Shown: in pieces, positions 7,038 through 12,854 of the stretch
Position numbering within the stretch: position 1 is the first letter of the stretch
How the letters are laid out: each line of letters opens with the position of its first letter
Source of the DNA: an uncultured Clostridia bacterium
GTDB lineage: Bacteria; Bacillota; Clostridia; UBA1381
Assembly (NCBI GenBank): GCA_934486495.1
Contig: CAKSPW010000063.1
Coordinates: forward strand, 1-13,156
DNA length: 13,156 bases
Direction of reading: 5' to 3'
The notes under the pieces: model-generated
The model's database searches: none
Told to the model about the DNA's origin: nothing
The model's input: only the letters and a program-made list of their open reading frames with translations
Made by a program: the position numbers and the translations under genes

Positions 7038-7451
7038 ATGGATAAAATCGGCTCCAAGGAGGTTGCAAAAGCAGCCGTACACCTTGCGATAAGTGAGGAA
7101 AGAGATGAAGAAAACAGAATAAAGGCAAGCCTTCTTGAAAACAAAATACGTTCGGTTGCAATAGACTTCGGCGCAAGTATACCGGACGGGATAACCAAAA
7201 TTCTCGAGCGTGCCGTTGTAGCCGCACGCAGAGAAGGTGTTATCGGAAACGAGCATGCTGAGGAAGGTGCTGTTGTCGGTGCAACTCATGAGGCAATACG
7301 ACAAATTGCCGATAAAGCAATGGGACTCAGCGTCGGCGGCAAAATCGCTGTTGCAAGACATGAGAGCCATTTGAGCGTTTGCGTATTCTTCGGTGTCGGT
7401 CTTCTGAACCTTAATGATGTTTCAATCGGTCTCGGCCACAGAGCCATATAA
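7038..7451 (+). CDS. HutP family protein (histidine-responsive RNA-binding antiterminator family)
   Basis: The 137-aa product resembles the clostridial branch of the HutP family. The segment ILERAVVAARREGVI is followed by HAEEGAVVGATHEAIRQI and the C-terminal block VCVFFGVGLLNLNDVSIGLGHRAI, the part most conserved with Bacillus HutP. Bacillus HutP binds L-histidine and Mg2+ and unwinds a terminator in the hut leader mRNA. Here no histidine-use genes are visible, so the target is unknown. The gene starts 1 base after the flavoprotein stop, with GAGGGG 10 bases before the ATG, and ends the plus-strand gene run. I see no clear intrinsic terminator right after it. Confidence 0.83.
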   Translation: MDKIGSKEVAKAAVHLAISEERDEENRIKASLLENKIRSVAIDFGASIPDGITKILERAVVAARREGVIGNEHAEEGAVVGATHEAIRQIADKAMGLSVGGKIAVARHESHLSVCVFFGVGLLNLNDVSIGLGHRAI

Positions 7452-7484
7452 CGGAGAGTGTCGATTTTTGTCGTACGATTAGTA

Positions 7485-7513
7485 TAGACTAAATTCATTT
7501 TTTGTGTTATAAT
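7485..7513 (+). promoter_or_regulatory. Promoter of the DUF6514-like gene
   Basis: TAGACT (7485-7490), a 17-base spacer, and TATAAT (7508-7513). It starts 34 bases after the hutP stop and gives the next gene its own transcription unit. Confidence 0.65.
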
Positions 7514-7547
7514 TAATATGTAAATTAATGTAAAAGGAGCGCACAAA

Positions 7548-7892
7548 ATGATGAACACAAGTCTGTATGTTACATATAACGAAAAGGCAGGAGATAATGT
7601 TGAGTATGACATGACAATCGAGTATTATCTGCTTGAACAGGAGCTGGTTGAAAATCAAAAGGAACTTTCCCGATACGGAGTTGCCGTCAAAAAAACGGCG
7701 GTATATCCAAACGGTGAAAAAAAGAGCAACACCGCTGAGGTAATAACCGATATTTTTTGTCGCATTGATGACGTAAAAAGGTTTCTCGACATTCTTATCA
7801 AGGGCAGAGTTACACCTATGACATTTCGTGAAATAACAGAGGAGTTTGTACTAAGCCGATTCAACTTCTCTGTATTGGAAAGCAAATTATAA
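7548..7892 (+). CDS. Small uncharacterised protein, possibly DUF6514 family
   Basis: This 114-aa cytosolic protein has no signal peptide or membrane segment. The layout looks like small clostridial proteins annotated as DUF6514: an N-terminal beta-rich part (YNEKAGDNVEYDMTIEYYLLEQ), RYGVAVKKTAVYPNG, an acidic EVITDIFCRIDDVKRFLDIL helix region and a C-terminal RVTPMTFREITEEFV. The assignment is from memory of that pattern and moderate at best; no function is known. AAAGGAG lies 8 bases before the first of two adjacent ATGs. It has its own promoter and a strong terminator, so it is a single-gene unit. Confidence 0.75.
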   Translation: MMNTSLYVTYNEKAGDNVEYDMTIEYYLLEQELVENQKELSRYGVAVKKTAVYPNGEKKSNTAEVITDIFCRIDDVKRFLDILIKGRVTPMTFREITEEFVLSRFNFSVLESKL

Positions 7893-7901
7893 ATCGGTAT
7901 A

Positions 7902-7937
7902 AGCGGACTGACGGGAATCTTCAGCCCGCTTTTTTTG
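7902..7937 (+). terminator. Rho-independent terminator after the DUF6514-like gene
   Basis: Arms AGCGGACTGA (7902-7911) and TCAGCCCGCT (7921-7930) pair with one mismatch around a 9-base loop, followed by a run of seven T counting the last stem base. Confidence 0.85.
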
Positions 7938-8012
7938 CAAACCGGAAAAATACGAAATAATGAAACATTTGATTTTTTGCGATAAAATTCCTCTTATTTA
8001 CAAGTCTAACAG

Positions 8013-8037
8013 TATTTTTCGCTAAATTCGAAAAATA
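8013..8037. repeat. AT-rich inverted repeat upstream of the TM2 gene
   Basis: Perfect 9-bp arms TATTTTTCG (8013-8021) and CGAAAAATA (8029-8037) around a 7-base centre. It lies 36 bases before the TM2 promoter and could be a regulator site or structural DNA; no function can be assigned. Confidence 0.35.
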
Positions 8038-8072
8038 ATACGAACTAAAATTAAATTTTAATAAAATTCCCC

Positions 8073-8101
8073 TTGACATGAAACTATTTTTCATGTATAA
8101 T
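8073..8101 (+). promoter_or_regulatory. Consensus promoter of the TM2-DUF2752 unit, with palindromic spacer
   Basis: TTGACA (8073-8078), an exact 17-base spacer and TATAAT (8096-8101), a perfect sigma-A consensus. The spacer is filled by a perfect inverted repeat, CATGAAA (8077-8083) and TTTCATG (8089-8095), which also covers the last bases of the -35. A repressor dimer bound there would block RNA polymerase, so this is a candidate operator. Confidence 0.85.
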
Positions 8102-8151
8102 ATAAACATGGTGATATATTTGCCAAATACATAAAGAATTGGGTGTTTTAT

Positions 8152-8487
8152 ATGGATCAACAAAAAATTGATATGTACATCATGACCAACCAAAAGTTCT
8201 TTCCGGAAGAAAAAATAATGTACCTTAAAGACAAGTTAAAAACTATCGACGAAGAGAAATTCTCTCTTATGTCCACGGCAGAGTTAAAAGATCCCACAAC
8301 TATTTTGCTTGTATCAATCTTTTTAGGTTCACTCGGTATTGATCGCTTTATGATTGGTGATACGGGAATGGGAGTTTTAAAGCTTCTCACAGCAGGCTGC
8401 TGCGGTATTCTTACAATTATCGACTGGTTCTCAATGCAGAAAAAGACCAAAGAATTAAACTACAACAAGATTATGTCTCTTATGTAA
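8152..8487 (+). CDS. TM2 domain-containing membrane protein
   Basis: The 111-aa protein has a cytosolic, charged N-terminal half (about 1-46) and a TM2 domain from about 47 to 94. That domain is two membrane helices (TTILLVSIFLGSLG and GVLKLLTAGCCGILTIIDWF) joined by a loop with GIDRFMIGDTGMG. The G-x-DRF-x-x-G pattern in the loop is the signature of the domain. The biochemical role of TM2 proteins is unknown. The ATG at 8152 is used because GGGTG lies 6 bases upstream; an in-frame start three codons earlier has no better site. It shares one base with the start of the next gene (TAATG), so both are made from one mRNA. Confidence 0.88.
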   Translation: MDQQKIDMYIMTNQKFFPEEKIMYLKDKLKTIDEEKFSLMSTAELKDPTTILLVSIFLGSLGIDRFMIGDTGMGVLKLLTAGCCGILTIIDWFSMQKKTKELNYNKIMSLM

Positions 8488-8822
8488 TGAAAAGTAGCAT
8501 AATCAAAAAACACATTATGATTATTGCGGCCGGCACATTGTATTTTTTGATGTGCCGGTTTCTTAATATCACCTGCCCGATAAAAGCGATAATCGGAATA
8601 AATTGTCCCACGTGCGGCATGACAAGAGCAATTCTTTCTCTTTTGCATGGGAATTTTGATATGTATTTTAAATACAATCCGTTTGCCCTGCCATGTGCTA
8701 TATCGGCATTTTTGTTGATACATAAACGGGCTTTTCATACAAATAAAGCGTGTGATATTGTCGCCGTTTCCGTTCTGTTGATGAATTTTGTTTATTATAT
8801 TTTTAATCTTTTAAACACTTAG
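8487..8822 (+). CDS. DUF2752 family membrane protein
   Basis: The 111-aa product has three predicted membrane helices (about 8-26, 63-82 and 90-108). The DUF2752 hallmark lies between the first two: CPTCGMTRAILSLLHGNF, with the CPxCGxTRA core, then YFKYNPFALP. The pair of cysteines close to the membrane suggests a metal or redox site, but no activity is established. It is translationally coupled to the TM2 gene, and TM2 and DUF2752 genes are often neighbours, which suggests that they act together. Its ATG is inside the stop of the preceding gene and has no obvious ribosome binding site of its own. Confidence 0.87.
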   Translation: MKSSIIKKHIMIIAAGTLYFLMCRFLNITCPIKAIIGINCPTCGMTRAILSLLHGNFDMYFKYNPFALPCAISAFLLIHKRAFHTNKACDIVAVSVLLMNFVYYIFNLLNT

Positions 8823-8827
8823 AAATT

Positions 8828-8858
8828 GTGCGGCTTATCGCCGTGCTTTTTCTTTTTT
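8828..8858 (+). terminator. Rho-independent terminator after DUF2752
   Basis: Arms GTGCGGC (8828-8834) and GCCGTGC (8840-8846) pair over 7 bp with two G-U pairs around TTATC. A run of T broken by a single C follows to 8858. Confidence 0.85.
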
Positions 8859-8946
8859 AATAACTCAACGTATTCTCGCTTTTTGCCAAAATACTTTTCT
8901 TTGCGTGCGGCACATAAATTCAGTTTAATAAAAATCCTTATTTTTC

Positions 8947-8975
8947 TTGACAAACGCAAAAATATATGTTATAAT
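8947..8975 (+). promoter_or_regulatory. Promoter of tRNA-Leu
   Basis: TTGACA (8947-8952), a 17-base spacer and TATAAT (8970-8975), a perfect consensus. The predicted start is about 16 bases before the mature tRNA. Confidence 0.85.
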
Positions 8976-8997
8976 ATATTTATGTTTTGCATCAAAT

Positions 8998-9084
8998 GCG
9001 GATATGGCGGAATTGGCAGACGCGCTAGATTCAGGTTCTAGTGGTAGCAATACTGTGCAGGTTCAAGTCCTGTTATCCGCACCA
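8998..9084 (+). tRNA. tRNA-Leu, anticodon CAG
   Basis: A class II tRNA with a long variable arm. The acceptor arms GCGGATA (8998-9004) and TATCCGC (9074-9080) pair fully. The anticodon stem CTAGA/TCTAG encloses the loop TTCAGGT, whose anticodon CAG reads CTG. The T-arm contains GTTCAAGTC. Discriminator A9081 and the CCA end (9082-9084) are encoded in the DNA. It stands alone with its own promoter and terminator. Confidence 0.97.
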
Positions 9085-9090
9085 AACAGT

Positions 9091-9136
9091 AAAAATCCGA
9101 ACCTTGTACCAATCGGTGAAGGGTTCGGATTTTTAT
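9091..9136 (+). terminator. Rho-independent terminator after tRNA-Leu
   Basis: Arms AAAAATCCGAACC (9091-9103) and GGTTCGGATTTTT (9122-9134) form a 13-bp stem around an 18-base loop. The A/T ends could make it work in both directions. Confidence 0.85.
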
Positions 9137-9200
9137 TATATCATCAGCGCAAGCTGCAAATCGGATTGCTTCACACCGATACAATAAATACAACCGCACA

Positions 9201-9219
9201 AAAAGCCGCTTAGGCTTTT
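9201..9219. repeat. Small hairpin in the gap between tRNA and surface-protein fragment
   Basis: AAAAGCC (9201-9207) and GGCTTTT (9213-9219) pair around GCTTA. This is a short terminator-like hairpin in about 107 bases (9137-9243) that otherwise hold no gene I can recognise. Confidence 0.4.
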
Positions 9220-9243
9220 GAACTGATAGGACCAACATATAAA

Positions 9244-9285
9244 AAAATTTATAGGGCAAGAAACAAATCCTGCCCTATAAATTTT
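9244..9285 (-). terminator. Terminator of the surface-protein fragment
   Basis: Perfect 15-bp arms, AAAATTTATAGGGCA (9244-9258) and TGCCCTATAAATTTT (9271-9285), around a 12-base loop. On the minus strand the stem is followed by a T-run, 4 bases after the stop codon of the surface-protein frame. Confidence 0.88.
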
Positions 9286-9289
9286 GAAA

Positions 9290-10393
9290 TTATTTCGTAA
9301 TCGTAACTGTTTTATCTGTTTCGTTCCATTCAACGCTTGCGCCAAGTTGTTCGGAAATGAAACGAATAGGTGTGTAGGTGCGGTCATTTTCGATAAATGC
9401 CGGAGAATCAAGTTTTTCCTGTGCACCGTTTACATATGCAATGTCTGAGCCAATATAAATCAAAATCGTTATATCTTCATTTTTTGCATTTTTACCCTTT
9501 ATGGTTACTTCTTGCTTTTCACCGTTCCAAGTAACAACAGCTCCAAGACTTTCAGCCACAAAACGGGCAGGAAGCATTGTGCGGTCGTTTACGATTTTCG
9601 GAGCAACATCGTTTGATTTTGTTTGTCCGAATACCTTTGCGCTCTTTTCGCCAATCGTTAAAACAATCTGATTTAAGGAATTATCCTTTTGAGTCCAAGC
9701 GGCATAAAGAGTGAGGCTCTTTGTTACCTTTACTGAAAAATCATATTTTGTTTTAAGCTCTTTATCGGTGTACCAGCCTGCAAAGTCAAAGCCCTCTTTG
9801 GTAGGTGCTGTCGGTTCTTTTATAACGCTGTTTCTTGTAACACTCTGATTTGCAACCTTGCTTCCGCCGTTTGTTTCAAAAGATACGGTATAGCGGGTTG
9901 TTCCGCCGCCACCGCCGCCACCGCCGGAGGTACGGATTCTTTCAAATTTTGCGGTAAGTGCCGTATTGCTTTCTGCCGTAAATGTGTATGTGCTTTCGGT
10001 TGATACTGCAGTATTATCCACATACCAGCCTGTAAATCTGTATCCGCTGTTTGCCGCTGCTGTTACTGTTACAGATGAGCCTTTTATGTATTTTGCCGTG
10101 CCTGTTACAACGCCGTTTTCTGCCGTTATTGTTATATCTGCAATCTTATCGTTTGCTATTACGCCCGGCAAGGTTTCGGTTGTAATCTCGTAATTAGCTG
10201 CCTTGTCGCCTTTCAGCACAAAGTTTTTCAAAGTGATATTTGAAGTTGTTTCGTCAACGGCTTCTCCCTGCTCAATAGTGATTTTATCGAAATCAAGCAT
10301 TACATTTTCAGCATCTTCCGCAAGAACGCCGTCTAAAACAGCGGTTTTGTTTTCAATGTCGACAGATGTTACCGTTACCGCCTTTTTCTTTAA
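9290..10393 (-). pseudogene. Surface/cell-wall protein, 3' fragment lacking its N-terminus
   Basis: The open frame runs from 10393 (just inside a TGA at 10396-10394) to the TAA at 9292-9290. The first ATG, at 10300, falls inside a domain, so no true start or signal peptide exists. Order of parts, numbered from that ATG: a remnant of a YDG-like beta domain ending LKGDKAANYEIT (to about 41); a divergent InlB B-repeat (about 55-120, with GYRFTGW); a Gly8 linker at 126-133; a Listeria-Bacteroides repeat (137-203, GFDFAGWYTD); and two copper-amine-oxidase N-terminal-like stalk domains (NDRTMLPARFVAESLG and NDRTYTPIRFISEQLG). Such proteins are secreted and attached to the cell surface in Clostridia. 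I infer that the 5' end was lost when accessory DNA joined here. Confidence 0.85.
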
Positions 10394-10846
10394 TCAAGCC
10401 ATTCCGAAAGTTCTTTCAGCATGTCTTGCATATCTTGAATATCTATATTACCTTCATATTGTTTTTTTTAGTGTGCTTAAATATTTATCTTCTTTGTATC
10501 CGGCGGTAACAGTGGCTGCCCATTCCAAGGTGCAGCGAATGATTTTGATTTTGCCGGAAATATTTTTAATTCCGAGATTATTATTTTCCTTTTCTGTTTT
10601 GTATTCAAGAACTATTTCTTTTAATTGTGCTTTTGTTTTTTTACAGTTAACGTTTATACTGTTCCTATTTGCTAATGCCCCGATATGATATAAAAAAGAA
10701 CGAAGTCTGTCCTCTATCATAGCATAGGAAATCAATATTGCTTCACAAAAAAATTCTTCCTTAACTGCTTTATTGTATTTTAAGTACTGTTCCCTATATG
10801 TACGCTGTTTGTCTTTGTTCCCGGATACTGCATTAATTACAGGCAT
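10390..10846 (-). CDS. Hypothetical protein with HEPN-like motif, interrupted by a frameshift at an A8 tract
   Basis: I do not recognise a firm family. The frame from ATG 10846 (AAAGGAG 9 bases upstream) gives 130 aa, stopping at 10454. If one base is dropped in the A8 run (T8 on the plus strand, 10462-10469), it continues as LKKQYEGNIDIQDMQDMLKE and ends at 10390, about 151 aa in all, with a sensible charged helix. The protein is helical and basic. FFCEAILISYAMIEDRLRSFLYH contains RSFLYH, an R-x4-H spacing as in HEPN RNases, but one motif is weak evidence. The xre gene lies 165 bases upstream on the same strand, suggesting a regulated pair, possibly toxin-antitoxin-like. The frameshift may be an assembly error, a mutation or slippage. 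Confidence 0.6.
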
Positions 10847-10878
10847 TTCATATCACTCCTTTATTTTTTATAATACTT

Positions 10879-10900
10879 TGACAAAAAAGACCTTTTGTCA
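10879..10900. promoter_or_regulatory. Palindrome upstream of the HEPN-like gene
   Basis: Perfect 8-bp arms TGACAAAA (10879-10886) and TTTTGTCA (10893-10900) around AAGACC, about 33 bases before the ATG at 10846. On the minus strand TATTAT follows it closely. It could be an operator for the neighbouring XRE protein or a leader hairpin. Confidence 0.45.
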
Positions 10901-11011
10901 GCGATTCTTAATTCTACACACGCATGAATAAAAGATAATAGAATTTTTTCAAAAATCCTTTATATTCAAGAATTTCAACAACACGGCTAAAACTTTAGAC
11001 TTTCACTGTTT

Positions 11012-11281
11012 CTAAACATAAAAATCGTCAGAATTGTATTCGTCTTTATATCCGATTTTTATATTCGCATTTTCCTTAAAAAACAGTATAAGGCTCATAA
11101 AAGTATTCCAGCTCATTCTGCTTCTGCCGCATTCAATGGCAGAGTATGTTTGTCTTGCAATACCGATTCTGTCCGCAACATCACCATGAATTACGCCCGC
11201 ATTTGCACGGAGCATTGATAAATTTTCGGCAAGTTTATCAATATAAGCGGTTTTGAATTTTTCTTTTTCATCGCTACTCAC
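11012..11281 (-). CDS. XRE-family helix-turn-helix transcriptional regulator
   Basis: The 89-aa product is mostly a single lambda-repressor-type HTH domain (about 14-68). KLAENLSMLRANAGVIHGDVADRIGIARQTYSAIECGRSRMSWNTFMSLILFF shows the expected recognition helix after GIARQTYSAIE. A short C-terminal tail, KIGYKDEYNSDDFYV, follows. The GTG at 11281 is taken as start: AGGA lies 7 bases upstream and AAGGAGG 12 bases upstream, whereas the in-frame TTG at 11305 has no site. It is 165 bases upstream of the HEPN-like gene on the same strand. Only a weak TATTAT without a good -35 is seen in front of it, so its promoter may be supplied by the invertible segment next door. A GTGTTT/AAACAC palindrome precedes it. 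Confidence 0.88.
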   Translation of the reverse strand: MSSDEKEKFKTAYIDKLAENLSMLRANAGVIHGDVADRIGIARQTYSAIECGRSRMSWNTFMSLILFFKENANIKIGYKDEYNSDDFYV

Positions 11282-11307
11282 GAATTTATCCTGCCTCCTT
11301 GTCAAAT

Positions 11308-11321
11308 GTGTTTGAAAACAC
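11308..11321. promoter_or_regulatory. Candidate autoregulatory operator of the XRE gene
   Basis: GTGTTT (11308-11313) and AAACAC (11316-11321) with a 2-base centre, just upstream of the AAGGAGG of xre. Size and place fit an XRE dimer site; this is inference. Confidence 0.4.
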
Positions 11322-11350
11322 GAAAATAATAATAGTGTATATTTTTATGT

Positions 11351-11376
11351 TTCGTAGAGTACCCAACTATACGAAA
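11351..11376 (+). repeat. Left inverted repeat / recombinase crossover site
   Basis: This 26-bp sequence is repeated perfectly, in reverse complement, at 12759-12784. It consists of arm TTCGTAGAGT, centre ACCCA, and arm ACTATACGAA plus one A. The two arms are inverted copies of each other with one mismatch, the usual anatomy of a tyrosine-recombinase core site. It lies just outside the int terminator and 70 bases upstream of xre. The outer flank TTTTATGT (11343-11350) is shared with the inner side of the right copy. Confidence 0.9.
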
Positions 11377-11377
11377 A

Positions 11378-11418
11378 AAGAGCCGCAGTACAAGATAAAA
11401 GCTTATTTGCGGCTCTTT
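11378..11418 (-). terminator. Terminator of the recombinase gene (probably bidirectional)
   Basis: Arms AAGAGCCGCA (11378-11387) and TGCGGCTCTT (11408-11417) form a 10-bp GC-rich stem around a 20-base loop, with T-runs on both sides. It sits 6 bases after the int stop, just inside the left repeat, and keeps int transcription from entering xre. Confidence 0.82.
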
Positions 11419-11423
11419 GCCGA

Positions 11424-12563
11424 CTAAAAAATTGACGGCGATAAATTCAGTTTTTCCATATTCATACGCTTTAACTCCATTGACGAATGAACATATCTGT
11501 TAAGAGTTATATTAACGCTTGAATGACCTAAAATCTCGCTCAGGCTTTTTGTTTCAAATCCCAGCTCGACACAGCGGGTCGCAAAAGTATGCCGAAGCGT
11601 GTGAAAAGATACATTTGCAATTCCGCAGGAACAAATACATCTCTTAAATCTGTTTTCAAGCGTTCTCGGCTCGACATAACTATGTAATTCTCCCGTAAGC
11701 AGATATGCCTTCGGAATATACATATTATTTTTTATAATCGCAGCTATTAAAAATTCCGGCATAGGAATATCTCGGACGGAACTTTTGCTTTTGGGCGTTG
11801 ATATAATTACATCTGTTTTTGTTTCCTTCAGCGGCGCAAAATTCTGAACTCTCTGCATAGTTTTGCGTATATGAACGGTTTTATCAGCCATTGAAATATC
11901 GTCAAATTTTAACGCACATATTTCACCTATCCTGATGCCAGTATAAAGGCAAATTAAAATTCCCAAACTTGTATTATTAAAATTATTTACAAGATATGAT
12001 GTGAGTTTGTCCTGCTGACTTTTGCTCAACACCTCAATATTTTTATCATCGGATTTGATGTTAATGCTGTCAAGCCTGCAATTACAAGCAATACCTATAT
12101 TGTTTGAATATATAATAACCAATCTCAAAACCGATAAAATATCCTTTACGGTTTTAGGGGATAAACCACCGCAACCGTTTAATTTTCCGGCAGTGAGTTT
12201 TTCGTCCGCAAACTGACGAATTAAAGCAGTATCAAGAAAATTGATTTTATGTTTTCCGATTGACGGGATAATGTGATTATAAATAATATTATAATACTTT
12301 ACATAAGTGGAATGTTTAATTTGTGTTTTGCTTTCATCAAGCCAGAGCGCACACATTTGAGCAAGTGTTTTTGTTGCAGTCTGCGTTTGATAAAGCATAT
12401 TCGGCTGTGATTTTATTGTGTTCAGCTTATCTTTAACTTCGGTATAGCTTTTTGCATATAAATAACCGTATTTATTCCTGCCGTTTATATCCTTTCCTTT
12501 TATATAACGACCTTCCCAGCGGCCGTCTTTTCTTTTGTAAATATTTTCGCCTCGTCTTGCCAT
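11424..12563 (-). CDS. Tyrosine recombinase / site-specific integrase
   Basis: The 379-aa product is a full-length tyrosine recombinase. An arm-binding-type N-terminus, GENIYKRKDGRWEGRYIKG, is followed by a SAM-like core-binding domain (about 64-165) and the catalytic domain (about 175-365). The catalytic set is complete: Arg211 in TGIRIGEICAL, Lys258 or Lys260 in TPKSKSS, His321 and Arg324 in HTLRH, His347 in LGHSSV and nucleophile Tyr357 in NRYVH. AAGGAGG lies 9 bases before the ATG. The gene lies wholly between two perfect 26-bp inverted core-type sites, which suggests that its job includes inverting the segment that encodes it; integration or excision of the surrounding mobile element is the main alternative. 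A terminator follows the stop directly. A weak -10 (TACAAT, 12644-12639) is the only promoter candidate. Confidence 0.95.
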   Translation of the reverse strand: MARRGENIYKRKDGRWEGRYIKGKDINGRNKYGYLYAKSYTEVKDKLNTIKSQPNMLYQTQTATKTLAQMCALWLDESKTQIKHSTYVKYYNIIYNHIIPSIGKHKINFLDTALIRQFADEKLTAGKLNGCGGLSPKTVKDILSVLRLVIIYSNNIGIACNCRLDSINIKSDDKNIEVLSKSQQDKLTSYLVNNFNNTSLGILICLYTGIRIGEICALKFDDISMADKTVHIRKTMQRVQNFAPLKETKTDVIISTPKSKSSVRDIPMPEFLIAAIIKNNMYIPKAYLLTGELHSYVEPRTLENRFKRCICSCGIANVSFHTLRHTFATRCVELGFETKSLSEILGHSSVNITLNRYVHSSMELKRMNMEKLNLSPSIF

Positions 12564-12712
12564 ATAAAAATCCTCCTTACAAATGACAATTTTTCTGACG
12601 GCTTATAACCGTCATTTTCACTTTTCTATCCTTAAATAATTGTATCAAAGAATAAAAATAGCTGTGTGAAACAAAAAAATCTCGTTAAAATGATTAAACT
12701 TTCTGCTACATC
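12564..12712. other. Leader and upstream region of int
   Basis: No gene is seen here. It holds the int ribosome binding site and a 6-bp hairpin (TGACGG and CCGTCA around CTTATAA, 12596-12614) in the likely int leader. A weak minus-strand -10, TACAAT (12644-12639), lacks a good -35, so int is probably expressed weakly. Confidence 0.45.
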
Positions 12713-12742
12713 TTGACAGCTACAGTGACATTATGCTATAAT
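12713..12742 (+). promoter_or_regulatory. Outward promoter inside the invertible segment
   Basis: TTGACA (12713-12718), an 18-base spacer and TATAAT (12737-12742) with TGC in front, an extended -10. The predicted start is near 12749, about 10 bases before the right repeat. In this orientation it points right, away from int, into the terminator at 12790. Mirrored by inversion it would sit at about 11393-11422, pointing left into xre. Confidence 0.82.
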
Positions 12743-12758
12743 TATAATAGATTTTATG

Positions 12759-12784
12759 TTTCGTATAGTTGGGTACTCTACGAA
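12759..12784 (-). repeat. Right inverted repeat / recombinase crossover site
   Basis: Exact reverse complement of 11351-11376. On the plus strand it reads arm TTCGTATAGT, centre TGGGT and arm ACTCTACGAA. The predicted promoter at 12713 transcribes through it, and the RNA could fold into a hairpin of the two arms. Confidence 0.9.
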
Positions 12785-12789
12785 TTTTC

Positions 12790-12828
12790 GCAGTCTGTTT
12801 AATGAAAAACAGGCTGCTTTTTATTTTT
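12790..12828 (+). terminator. Strong terminator directly outside the right repeat
   Basis: Arms GCAGTCTGTTT (12790-12800) and AAACAGGCTGC (12807-12817) form an 11-bp stem with one G-U pair, followed by a T-run with a single A up to 12828. It begins 5 bases after the right repeat with no gene before it, so its only apparent purpose is to stop transcription from the segment. Confidence 0.88.
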
Positions 12829-12854
12829 CAGAAAGAAGTATTTTTATCTGTTTC

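Larger units (their letters stand above)
11351..12784. mobile_element. Predicted invertible segment carrying its own recombinase and an outward promoter
   Basis: The 1434-bp segment is bounded by perfect 26-bp inverted repeats. It contains, left to right, the int terminator, int on the minus strand and an outward-facing promoter at 12713-12742. Perfect repeat identity, their two-arm structure and the enclosed recombinase support inversion. No target-site duplication is visible outside the repeats, which argues against a simple transposon. As sequenced, the promoter faces a terminator; flipped, it would drive xre. Inversion has not been observed and is inferred. Confidence 0.6.

Noticed and set aside
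9060..9084. The tRNA-Leu 3' end as attachment site for the accessory region
   Set aside because: The tRNA is intact with its own terminator, and I found no second copy of its 3' end in the window; a copy beyond the right edge cannot be excluded.
9903..9930. GC-rich triplet run read as a regulatory repeat or G-quadruplex
   Set aside because: It simply encodes the Gly8 linker of the surface protein, and the G-runs are only two bases long.
11351..12784. The int segment as a simple insertion sequence with terminal inverted repeats
   Set aside because: The repeats have crossover-site anatomy rather than transposase ends, the enzyme is a tyrosine recombinase, and no target-site duplication flanks the ends.
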